From assembly GCA_947165805.1 (NCBI GenBank), contig CAMVBT010000019.1, positions 1 through 16,674 on the forward strand: a stretch of 16,674 bases of DNA. Direction: 5' to 3'. Below the pieces are notes generated by a model. That model ran no database searches. It saw only the letters and a program-made list of their open reading frames with translations, and was not told where the DNA came from. How positions within the stretch are numbered: position 1 is the first letter of the stretch; each line of letters opens with the position of its first letter. Origin of the DNA: an uncultured Clostridia bacterium (GTDB taxonomy: Bacteria > Bacillota > Clostridia > Oscillospirales > Ruminococcaceae). This document shows positions 6,490 to 12,936 of the stretch, in pieces. The position numbers and the translations under genes are program-made.

Positions 6490-7366
6490 GGAGCGGAAAA
6501 GACCGCCTCGCTCGGCGTGTTCCTTGCCGCCGCCGCAGGCGTTCTTCTTGCTGTGATCTCGGTCATTTTCGTGCAGCCGTTCTCGGAGCTCCTCGGCGGC
6601 AGCGCGTCGGAAGAGCTGCTTGACAGCACAGTTTCATATATGACCGTCATCTGCGTCGGCATACCGTTCCAGATGCTCTCGACCACAGTTTACAATCAGC
6701 TCCGGCTCTGCGGCAACATAAAGGACGGCATGATCGGAATGGGCGTGGGAATGTTCGGGAACCTGTTCCTCGACCCGGTGTTCATTCTCGGCTTTGATAT
6801 GGGGATAACGGGCGCGGGTATCGCGTCAACGATCGGACAGATCGCTTCGTGCATCGTGCTGTACATCATCTCCGCGAAGCACGGGAATATCCCGATGCGC
6901 TTCTTCTCGTTCGACCTGAAAAACAGGCGGCTGTATCATATCCTGCTCGGCGGAGCTCCGAATTTCTCGCGACAAAGTATTACGAGCATCGCGTCTGTAC
7001 TGCTCAACAACGCGGCTGTGCCTTACGGAGCGTCGCTCATCGCCGCGATGACGGTATCCTCGCGCGTCTCGGCGGCGGCATATCTGATGATGATAGGCTT
7101 CGGGCAGGGATTTCAGCCGATATGCGCGATAAACTACGGCGCGAAGCAGTATGCCCGCGTGAAAGCCGCGTTCCGTATGACCGTCACCATAGGCACGGTA
7201 TTCCTGACGCTTGCGGGAGCTCTGCTCGCTGTGTTCGCGGAGCCGCTGACAGCTGCGTTCTCGTCGAGTGACCACGCAGTGACCGAAAAAGCCGCTCTCA
7301 TGGTAAGGCTTCAATGTATCTCTTTCCCGTTTATGCCGTTTTACGCGGTGTCGGGAATGTATATTC
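6490..7366 (+). pseudogene. MATE-family efflux pump fragment lacking both ends
   Basis: About 290 residues of a MATE transporter are present, starting in TM3/TM4 (EKTASLGVFLAAAAG). They continue through the family signatures IPFQMLSTTVYNQLRLCGN, a DPVFILGFDMGITGAGIAS stretch and FGQGFQPICAINYGAKQ. The first roughly 100 residues (TM1-TM3) are missing, replaced in frame by PEP-synthase-like sequence. The C-terminus stops after SGMY, where a leftward DUF4143 fragment begins; the final ILSL and stop at 7375-7377 come from that antisense sequence. The frame is still open for 428 codons from 6091, so a chimeric protein is formally possible, but without the first half-domain it should not transport. 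It is not a copy of the intact MATE at 7850-9235, from which it differs clearly. Confidence 0.75.
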
Positions 7367-7684
7367 TCAGTCTTTAAGAGCTGTTATCGGAACGACATAA
7401 ACCCCGTCCTCACGCTGGTAAGCGGCATTTGACAGTCCGCTTATTACACATAAGAGTTTAGGCGGCTTACCGTCTTCTTCCGAAGAGATGGCCTTTTGTA
7501 TTTTAAGGAGATTTGCGGCTGCCTGATCTATCTGATTGGCTCCGAGCTTTATTTCAAAAGCGTACCAATCACCGTTCTCGTCTTCGATGACAGCGTCTAT
7601 CTCATTTCCCCTGTAATCCTGGTTCAGCTCATTTTTTGTGTGTTTGCCATTTTTGAAGCGATTCGATTGTTTCAGAGCGGGTTT
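7367..7684 (-). pseudogene. C-terminal remnant of a DUF4143-type AAA+ ATPase
   Basis: Leftward frame 7684-7367 ends with YRGNEIDAVIEDENGDWYAF, then EIKLGANQIDQAAANLLKIQ, then LLCVISGLSNAAYQREDGVY and VVPITALKD before the stop. This is the hallmark C-terminal nuclease-like DUF4143 domain of the widespread AAA+ plus DUF4143 proteins (EIDAV, EIKLG, and the VYVVPI-A-LK end). The P-loop ATPase domain (about 300 residues) is absent; a stop (7685-7687) lies directly upstream in frame. The fragment butts against the truncated MATE, so the two broken genes share a rearrangement junction at about 7363-7369. Confidence 0.65.
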
Positions 7685-7700
7685 TTAGAGGTTGCCTTAA

Positions 7701-7835
7701 CTAAAGGATCTGCTCACGCAGGTCCTTTATGAATTGCGGCGTCTCGAAGCCGTAACGCCTGATAACGATGAGCTGATTTTGCTGACAGACCGGATAAACA
7801 CCACCCTGTATGGGTTTAAAAACAACTGATATACC
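7701..7835 (-). pseudogene. Unidentified C-terminal gene fragment
   Basis: A leftward frame ends with GISVVFKPIQGGVYPVCQQN, then QLIVIRRYGFETPQFIKDLR, then EQIL and a stop at 7701-7703. The composition looks like real protein, and the frame has no start or ribosome site of its own. It begins just beyond the stop of the MATE gene at 7850. I do not recognise the family. The last codons form a hairpin at 7702-7729 (TAAAGGA/TCCTTTA plus CTGC/GCAG), which could also act as a structure at the end of the leftward MATE transcript, although no U-tract follows. Confidence 0.35.
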
Positions 7836-7849
7836 CGCTTCCCGTCCGT

Positions 7850-9235
7850 TCACACCGCGTTCCTTTCGGAAACACGCCTGCTGCCGAGTATGCCGTGCTC
7901 GGCCTCCGCTTTCCTGATGAATACGGCATAGTCTATCAGCACGATGACTGCGCAGACAGTCCATATAGCGGGCTCAAGTATGCAGATGCCGAAGTAGCCC
8001 AGCTGAGGCGCCACCACCGCAGCGGCTATGACTTTCATTATCAGCTCTATGCCGCTGCCGCATACGGGGACGAGCTTTCTGCCCACGCCCTGAAGGCTGC
8101 TGCGGAGGACGAGCAGGATTCCGAGAACGAAATAGAATGAGATGTTGATAATGATGTACTGTGAAGCCGTTTCAATGACAGTCTCGTCTGCGGTGCCGGT
8201 AAGCGCCGATATCAGCGGCACACGGAACAGCACCGCGCACAGCACAGAGAACGCGCTCCAGCCGAAGGCGAGAAATATGCTGTACCTTATGCCGGTCTTC
8301 ACACGGTCGATGTTTCCCGCGCCGTAGTTCTGGCTTGCGAAGGTGGAGGAAGCCATTGAGATAGTACCGAGAGTTATCATGAATATGTCGTCTATCTTCC
8401 TTGCGGCTGTATGAGCCGTTATCGTTGCGGTTCCGAGGGAATTCACGGCTCCCTGTAAAATGACCGAACCGACAGAAACTATGGCATACATCAGCCCCAT
8501 TGAAAGTCCCGTCATGCTCAGGTCTGCGAGAAGGTTCCTGTTCATCTCGAAATATGAACGGTCAAAGACCAGGAATCCGCACTTCTTCACGGCATAGACA
8601 AAGCATAAGCAGACCGAAACTGCCTGCGAAATAACGGTAGCGTACGCGGCACCCGCCACACCCATTCCGAAGCCGCTGACGAACAGGAAGTCAAGCGCAA
8701 TATTCACGAACACGGATATTATCAGGAAGTACAGCGGGGCTCTCGTATTGCCCACAGCCCTCATCATTCCCGCAAGCATATTGTACGCAATAGTCACGCA
8801 TGAGAACAGCAGGATCACGCTCATATAACTCTCCGTGTCCGCGATTATCTCGTCCGGAGTCTGAAGCGCCGCCATAAGCGGGTGCAGGGTCAGAAGGCTT
8901 ATGACTGTCAGCACAAGCGCGATGACCGCAGACAGCACATAGGTCAGCGCAACTGCCTTTTTCAGCCGCTCCGTATCATTCGCCCCGAAGAATCGCGCGA
9001 TTATCACCGCAAAGCCGTTTGTAAGCCCTCCCGCGAATCCTATAATCAGTCCGGAAACGGGAGCCGCTGCCCCGACTGCCGCAAATGCCCTGTCACCGAG
9101 GATATTGCCGATTATCGCGGTGTCGGCGACGTTGTAGAGCTGCTGGAATATATTTCCTATAAGTATCGGGACAGCGAACATTATAAGGTTTCTCAATATG
9201 CTGCCCTCTGTCATTTTCAGTGTAGATGATCTCAT
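7850..9235 (-). CDS. MATE-family multidrug/cation efflux pump, intact
   Basis: The 461-residue inner-membrane protein of about twelve helices exchanges Na+ or H+ for drugs or metabolites; the substrate is unknown. The N-terminal half opens with the family signature FAVPILIGNIFQQLYNVADT, with the conserved P, Q and D. It continues with RFFGAND and MLAGMMRAVGNTRAPL at about 155-170. The second half repeats the pattern with ASSTFASQNYGAGNIDRVK and LRSSLQGVGRK. Length is normal for MATE (450-460). The ATG at 9233-9235 is preferred over the in-frame ATG at 9239-9241 because AAGGA then sits six bases upstream instead of touching the codon. It is divergent from an AraC-family gene across a 131-bp region with matching operators, so it is probably the regulator's target. 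Confidence 0.92.
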   Translation of the reverse strand: MRSSTLKMTEGSILRNLIMFAVPILIGNIFQQLYNVADTAIIGNILGDRAFAAVGAAAPVSGLIIGFAGGLTNGFAVIIARFFGANDTERLKKAVALTYVLSAVIALVLTVISLLTLHPLMAALQTPDEIIADTESYMSVILLFSCVTIAYNMLAGMMRAVGNTRAPLYFLIISVFVNIALDFLFVSGFGMGVAGAAYATVISQAVSVCLCFVYAVKKCGFLVFDRSYFEMNRNLLADLSMTGLSMGLMYAIVSVGSVILQGAVNSLGTATITAHTAARKIDDIFMITLGTISMASSTFASQNYGAGNIDRVKTGIRYSIFLAFGWSAFSVLCAVLFRVPLISALTGTADETVIETASQYIIINISFYFVLGILLVLRSSLQGVGRKLVPVCGSGIELIMKVIAAAVVAPQLGYFGICILEPAIWTVCAVIVLIDYAVFIRKAEAEHGILGSRRVSERNAV

Positions 9236-9258
9236 GAACATTCCTTCTTTCAGGGTAT

Positions 9259-9347
9259 TATAATAGCACTATTCCGGGAATATGTACAGTATTTTTATTG
9301 CTTTTCCGGCATAATTATTGACTGAATTCCGGGAATGTGCTATTATA
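9259..9347. promoter_or_regulatory. Mirror-symmetric divergent operator region of MATE and araC-type genes
   Basis: The left arm is TATAATAGCAC (9259-9269) followed by ATTCCGGGAAT (9271-9281). The right arm is ATTCCGGGAAT (9326-9336) followed by GTGCTATTATA (9337-9347). Each operator lies in the spacer of one promoter, so a bound dimer would block both genes or, with an inducer, reset both. Leftward promoter: TGTACA 9283-9288 and TATTAT 9260-9265. Rightward promoter: TTGACT 9318-9323 and TATTAT 9341-9346. Both have 17-bp spacing. Confidence 0.7.
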
Positions 9348-9366
9348 AGGTAAGAGGTGAGTCAGA

Positions 9367-10110
9367 ATGAAGGATTCAATGGACAAGAGGATAGTCTACC
9401 GCGAATATATGAACCGCGAGAACAACTTCCACCACCACCGTTACGATGATGATATGCGGCAGTTTGAGTATCTGCGCAGCGGCGACCTGCGTTCTCTTGA
9501 AGCCACAAAGAAGATAATGGATTCCGGCGAAGTGGGACATCTGTCCGACGACCCGGTCAGGAATATGCTGTATCTCAATATCTGCCATGCCACCCTGTGC
9601 ACGCGTGCGGCGATAGAAGGCGGCATGGAAGCCGAGAAAGCATACAATGCCAGCGATCTTTTCATACAGCGCTGTGATAGGGCGCAGACCTATGAGGAAC
9701 TGTACGATCTGCACCTTGAAATGACCGAGTACTTTACAAAGCAGGTAGCCGCCGCCCGTAAGACGGCTCTTTACTCCAGAAACATAAGCCGCTGCATAGA
9801 GTACATACACAATCATCTGAATGAGAAAATAACAGTGCGGGAGCTTGCCGGTTCGGTGAAGCTGAACGAGTCCTATCTCTCGGTGCTTTTCAGGCGTGAA
9901 ACGGGTCTAAGCATCTCGGAGTATGTGATAACCAAGCGCATCGAGACCGCGCGGAATATGCTGGAATCATCGGATCTGACGCTTTCCGCGATATCCGACA
10001 TTCTCCACTTTTCCAGTTACAGCCACTTTGCGAGAACGTTCCGGAAATACTGCGGAGTAAGCCCGAAGGAGTACAGGGACAAAAGCGTGAACCGGAAATA
10101 TCTGCCATAG
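9367..10110 (+). CDS. AraC-family transcriptional regulator
   Basis: This 247-residue protein has the AraC/XylS DNA-binding domain at its C-terminus (about residues 140-237). The first HTH is around ITVRELAGSVKLNESYLSVL. The second is around TLSAISDILHFSSYSHFART, followed by the closing GVSPKEYR motif (230-237). The N-terminal roughly 130 residues are helical and Cys/His-containing (FHHHRYDDD at 21-29, NICHATLCTRAA at 71-82). They are not a cupin, so the sensed signal is not evident. The start has GAGGTGA at 9354-9360 and a good promoter at 9318-9346. Position and the shared operators suggest control of the divergent MATE gene and of itself. Confidence 0.9.
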   Translation: MKDSMDKRIVYREYMNRENNFHHHRYDDDMRQFEYLRSGDLRSLEATKKIMDSGEVGHLSDDPVRNMLYLNICHATLCTRAAIEGGMEAEKAYNASDLFIQRCDRAQTYEELYDLHLEMTEYFTKQVAAARKTALYSRNISRCIEYIHNHLNEKITVRELAGSVKLNESYLSVLFRRETGLSISEYVITKRIETARNMLESSDLTLSAISDILHFSSYSHFARTFRKYCGVSPKEYRDKSVNRKYLP

Positions 10111-10600
10111 TTCCGGAAAATACGGTTACCGGATTTGAATTGACCTTTGCGCTTATCGCGTTTTATAGCACATTCAAATGTCTGAACAGGCAGCGTATTA
10201 TTGTCGAAAACTCATGCAATTCCCGTTGAAATGTGCTAAAATATCATTGAAGTTTTGATAGCTGTCACAGCGGGTATAGCAAGGTGGATTTTCAAAATGG
10301 ATTGGCGAACAGTTCATCCAACCAGTGCAGACAAAAATAAAAACGCGCGCTGAGCCACGTTTGATACAGTCATAGGGTAATATCATTACCCATGTATTTT
10401 TAGGCGTCTTACAGCGAGAAAAATGCTGTTTTTCTTCCCGGCTCCGCCTGTTTTTTTGCTGAGTATGACTGCGCCTGAAACTACTATTTTTACCGATCAT
10501 CGCTATCTGTATTTTTTCGGCGAGTTTTATCGTATGACCGTGAGAAGTTTCCTGTCACAGCTTGACTAAAGCTGAAATTTATACTACATATATAGTATAA
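10111..10600. other. Non-coding stretch with hairpins, no gene supported
   Basis: More AT-rich than its surroundings. It holds a promoter-like TTGACC/TTATAG pair (from about 10139) without a gene, and GGGTAAT-ATC-ATTACCC (10375-10391) followed by ATGTATTTTT. It also holds AGAAAAA/TTTTTCT around 10418-10437, and TTATACTA-CATATA-TAGTATAA (10579-10600) touching the Uma2 fragment. A 100-codon leftward frame (10198-10500) has no ribosome site or recognisable similarity and is not called. Confidence 0.45.
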
Positions 10601-11014
10601 ACAGCTCAAAAACTGCGGAGGAACTATTTCTATGAAAACAACGGAAAATGCAGGGTCGTTCCGGGTCCCTCCGATGTAAAGCTGAATGACAGGGATACCG
10701 TACAGCCCGATGTGTTTGTGGTATGCGACCCGGACAAGTTTGACGAGCACGGCTGCGTAGGCGCTCCGGATTGGGTGATAGAGATACTTTCGCCAAACAA
10801 TATCGACCACGATATGGTCGCAAAGCTCGAGCTGTATATGAAAGCCGGGGTGCGCCAATACCGGATAGTCGATCCCAAGAACAAGAGAGTGCTCGTGTAT
10901 CCGTTTGAGAAGGCAAAGATCACAGGCATCTTTACCTTCGACGACGAGATCACCGCGGGGATATACAGAAATAACGACGTTCCGCTGACTATATGTATAA
11001 ACAGGATCATATAA
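10601..11014 (+). pseudogene. Uma2-family (DUF820) endonuclease, N-terminally truncated
   Basis: The open frame begins right after a stop (10598-10600) and gives 137 residues. These include NYFYENNGKCRVVPGPSDVK, the nuclease Asp region VQPDVFVVCDPDKFDEHGC, and GAPDWVIEILSP. KLELYMKAGVRQYRIVDPKN follows. This matches the PD-(D/E)XK-like Uma2 proteins (about 180-190 residues), which start with a substrate-entry helix region (YELIDG, HQ) that is missing here. There is no good start codon with a ribosome site; the first internal start candidate (10712) would lose the catalytic Asp region. The break coincides with an 8-bp-arm palindrome at 10579-10600, so an insertion or deletion event there is likely. 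Function of Uma2 proteins is poorly known. Confidence 0.7.
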
Positions 11015-11034
11015 TGCGCTTGACAAAGTGAGGG

Positions 11035-11234
11035 TCAACAACCGAAGAATGAGGTCGTTGAGGACACATTAATTAATGTCTGCTCATCCCACACAGGGCG
11101 GAATGAGCTTGACATCAAGGAATGTGTCCGCCTTAAAAAGGCGCTGAAAGCGTATTTTAAGGCTTTCCAAAGTCCTCTTTGAGGACTTTGGAACAATAAC
11201 TGCCGAAAGGCAGTTATTGAGGACACATTAATTA
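11035..11234. repeat. Hairpin-plus-GGACACATTAATTA repeat modules
   Basis: TTGAGGACACATTAATTA occurs at 11058-11075 and 11217-11234, each directly after a hairpin ending in TTGA or ATTGA. One is TCAAC-x-ACC/GGT-x-GTTGA at 11035-11061; the other is CAATAACTGCC-GAAA-GGCAGTTATTG at 11194-11219. Between them lie TTCCAAAGTCCTC-TTT-GAGGACTTTGGAA (11165-11193) and a CCTTAAAA/TTTTAAGG stem enclosing CGCT-GAA-AGCG (11131-11162). GGACACATT (11062-11070) also pairs with AATGTGTCC (11121-11129). No coding frame crosses these structures. Confidence 0.7.
11111..11165 (+). repeat. Left copy of a 55-bp perfect inverted repeat
   Basis: Base for base the reverse complement of 16620-16674, at the window's right edge. 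The two copies enclose the whole nucleoside ABC operon, about 5.5 kb. A diverged third copy of its first part lies inverted at 11400-11425 (GCGGACACATTTCTTGCTGT and following bases). Confidence 0.9.
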
Positions 11235-11289
11235 TATTCGTGACGGCGGCTTCGCTCCTGCGCGTTCTTGACAGTTATAAAATACTAAA

Positions 11290-11334
11290 CAGTCCGGTTA
11301 TATGAGATTCCATACAGCCGGACTGCCTTTTGTT
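11290..11334 (+). terminator. Rho-independent terminator-like hairpin
   Basis: CAGTCCGG (11290-11297) pairs with CCGGACTG (11318-11325), with TATG/CATA inside, followed by CCTTTTGTT. No intact gene ends just upstream, so it may be a relic of a lost gene or part of the repeat cluster. Confidence 0.5.
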
Positions 11335-11368
11335 ATCGGTCAATATTATATCTCACTTCGTTCGGGAA

Positions 11369-11401
11369 GCGAAAATCCTCTCGTTATTTATGGATTTTCG
11401 C
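11369..11401. repeat. Inverted repeat, 10-bp arms
   Basis: GCGAAAATCC (11369-11378) pairs with GGATTTTCGC (11392-11401). It adjoins the diverged copy of the dispersed repeat at 11400-11425. Confidence 0.6.
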
Positions 11402-11452
11402 GGACACATTTCTTGCTGTCAGCTCATTTCTCGCTGACGCTCGAACCAAAAT

Positions 11453-11496
11453 TGCAAGGATAATTATTTATTCCGCATATTATCCTTGCATTTTTG
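11453..11496. terminator. Terminator-like hairpin, 12-bp perfect arms
   Basis: TGCAAGGATAAT (11453-11464) and ATTATCCTTGCA (11479-11490) are followed by TTTTTG. A short A run lies on the left, so it could act in both directions. Confidence 0.6.
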
Positions 11497-11503
11497 CCAA
11501 TTA

Positions 11504-11538
11504 AAAATCGGCTTTTTCATCTGTTTTAAGCCGATTTT
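11504..11538. terminator. Terminator-like hairpin, 11-bp perfect arms
   Basis: AAAATCGGCTT (11504-11514) pairs with AAGCCGATTTT (11528-11538). The A and T runs at the stem ends make it a possible bidirectional terminator that isolates the nup promoter from upstream transcription. Confidence 0.55.
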
Positions 11539-11579
11539 CAATTGATGAGCAGACATTATCAATTGATGAGCAGACATTA
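11538..11579. repeat. Two exact tandem copies of a 21-bp unit
   Basis: TCAATTGATGAGCAGACATT plus A occurs at 11538-11558 and again, directly abutting, at 11559-11579. The GATGAGCAGACATTAAT part (11565-11581) is the exact reverse complement of 11072-11088. The array ends three bases before the -35 box of the nup operon (11584). Confidence 0.85.
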
Positions 11580-11583
11580 ATAA

Positions 11584-11612
11584 TTGACAATTCGGTGCAG
11601 ATATGGTATAAT
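11584..11612 (+). promoter_or_regulatory. Perfect-consensus promoter of the nucleoside ABC operon
   Basis: TTGACA (11584-11589) and TATAAT (11607-11612) are 17 bp apart. The predicted start near 11619 leaves a leader of about 80 bases. Confidence 0.92.
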
Positions 11613-11623
11613 ATCAACGTATA

Positions 11624-11674
11624 GTACCTTATAACGCAGCCGGATAAGAGTTCCGGGAATGCTTTGCGGGGTAC
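11624..11674 (+). promoter_or_regulatory. Structured 5' leader of the nup operon, class unknown
   Basis: Three nested helices can be drawn: GTACC/GGTAC (11624-11628 with 11670-11674), CGCA/TGCG (11635-11638 with 11665-11668) and CCGGA/TCCGG (11640-11644 with 11652-11656). They have unpaired TTATAA, TAAGAG(T) and GAATGCTT segments. The structure begins only a few bases after the predicted transcription start and ends ten bases before the ribosome site AAGGAGA (11684-11690). It does not fit the purine riboswitch consensus or another class I know, so riboswitch function is a guess. Confidence 0.4.
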
Positions 11675-11701
11675 ATAATAAAAAAGGAGAATTATAAAGA
11701 C

Positions 11702-12865
11702 ATGAAAAAAAGAATCATTTCAATGATCGCCTGTCTTGCAGCTGCTGCAATGCTCGCCGGCTGCGGAAACGGCGGACAGCAGACAACACAGAGCGCAAAC
11801 AACGGCACAGGAAGCTCCGAAAAGGCTCTCAAAATAGCTATAGTAAGCTCCTCGAGCGGTGTAGACGACGGTTCGTTCAATCAGGAAAACTATAACGGTA
11901 TCCTCGACTTCATCGCCGAGCACCCCTCTTCGTCCGTTACTCCGGTACAGGAGCCTACGGGAGATACCGCTGCCGCTATACAGGCTGTTCAGGATATAGT
12001 TGCGGACTATGACGCTATCGTGCTTGACGGTTTCCAGTTCGCGGGGATCACAGAGATCGCCAACGACAACCCCGGAAAGAAGTTCATACTTGTTGACTCA
12101 TTCCCGTCCGACTCAAGCGGCAACGAGACCACTCTCGACAATGTATACGCGATGCAGTTCAAGGAGCAGGAGGGCGGATTCCTTGCAGGAATGGCTGCCG
12201 CTCTTACCACCGTTACCAAAAAGGTAGCAGTTGTAAACGGCATAGCGTTCCCCTCGAACGTAAACTATCAGTACGGCTTTATGTCCGGTGTCAATTACGC
12301 AAACAAGCACTACGGCACAAAAGCCGAGATAGTTGAGCTCGCCTCCTACGCGGGAACAGATGTTACCGGCGCAAATGTCGGCGGCAACTACATCGGTTCC
12401 TTCGCCGATCCCGCAAACGGCAAGGTAGTCGGCGACGCGCTCATCAAGGAAGGCTGTGATGTCATATTCGTTGCGGCGGGCAGTTCCGGAAACGGCGTCT
12501 TCACCGCGGTAAAGGAAAGTGCGGCAAAGGATTATGTCATCGGCTGTGACACAGACCAGTATGATGACGGCGTCAACGGCAGCGAGAATGTGATCCTCAC
12601 ATCTGCGCTAAAGGTCATGGGAAAGAACGACAAGAGAGTGCTCGGAGATATTATTGCCGGCACATTCAAGGGCGGTAACTTTACTCTCGGCGCCGATACC
12701 GACTCCACAGGCTATGTAAGCGCAGAGGGCAGATGCCAGCTTTCGGCAGATGCGATCGAGAAGATAAACAAGGCTTATGAGCTCATAAAGAACGGAACTA
12801 TCGTTCCCGCTGCCAACTTCAACGGACTTACCCCCGATAACTTCACAGGCATAGACGCAGAATAA
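11702..12865 (+). CDS. nupN: Nucleoside ABC importer, substrate-binding lipoprotein (BMP/PnrA family)
   Basis: The 387-residue exported lipoprotein has a signal peptide MKKRIISMIACLAAAAMLAG with lipobox LAGC and lipidated Cys at residue 21. A Gly/Gln/Thr/Ser-rich linker follows. The mature part is a BMP (basic membrane protein) domain. KIAIVSSSSGVDDGSFNQ, with the Asp-Gly-Ser-Phe-Asn ligand loop, is at about 43-60. DYDAIVLDGFQFAG, KEQEGGFLAGMAAAL and VIFVAAGSSGNGVF follow as in PnrA, BmpA and NupN. Such proteins bind purine or pyrimidine nucleosides on the cell surface and deliver them to NupOPQ. The start has AAGGAGA (11684-11690) at 11 bases. It is first in a four-gene operon with a consensus promoter and is separated from the ATPase by a hairpin likely to thin out downstream transcript. 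Confidence 0.92.
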   Translation: MKKRIISMIACLAAAAMLAGCGNGGQQTTQSANNGTGSSEKALKIAIVSSSSGVDDGSFNQENYNGILDFIAEHPSSSVTPVQEPTGDTAAAIQAVQDIVADYDAIVLDGFQFAGITEIANDNPGKKFILVDSFPSDSSGNETTLDNVYAMQFKEQEGGFLAGMAAALTTVTKKVAVVNGIAFPSNVNYQYGFMSGVNYANKHYGTKAEIVELASYAGTDVTGANVGGNYIGSFADPANGKVVGDALIKEGCDVIFVAAGSSGNGVFTAVKESAAKDYVIGCDTDQYDDGVNGSENVILTSALKVMGKNDKRVLGDIIAGTFKGGNFTLGADTDSTGYVSAEGRCQLSADAIEKINKAYELIKNGTIVPAANFNGLTPDNFTGIDAE

Positions 12866-12882
12866 CGACCTATACACCCATA

Positions 12883-12922
12883 GGCGGCAGGCTTACCGAA
12901 GCCGCCGCCTTATCTTTATTAA
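12883..12922 (+). terminator. Intra-operon hairpin between nupN and nupO (partial terminator)
   Basis: GGCGGC plus GGCTT (12883-12888, 12890-12894, with one bulged A) pairs with AAGCC plus GCCGCC (12899-12909) around an ACCG loop. The T-rich TTATCTTTATT follows. Placement after the binding-protein gene suggests partial termination or 3' protection, giving more lipoprotein than transporter. Confidence 0.65.
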
Positions 12923-12936
12923 CAGGAGAACCGTAT

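Noticed and set aside
7702..7729. Terminator of the MATE gene
   Set aside because: The hairpin is good, but no U-tract follows on the minus strand and it lies in the last codons of an unrelated gene fragment more than 100 bases from the MATE stop.
10198..10500. Leftward 100-codon open frame as a gene
   Set aside because: No ribosome site or promoter, runs through several hairpins, and I recognise no family.
10712..11014. Intact 100-residue protein starting at 10712
   Set aside because: Uma2 similarity continues upstream in the same frame to 10601, so this is an internal start in a truncated gene.
11538..11579. CRISPR-like array
   Set aside because: Only two copies that directly abut, with no spacers and no cas genes in the window.
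11613..11700. Purine riboswitch in the nup leader (CGTATA near the start looked suggestive)
   Set aside because: The three-way junction with its conserved two hairpin loops is absent and the leader is too short; only the short CGTATA string agrees.
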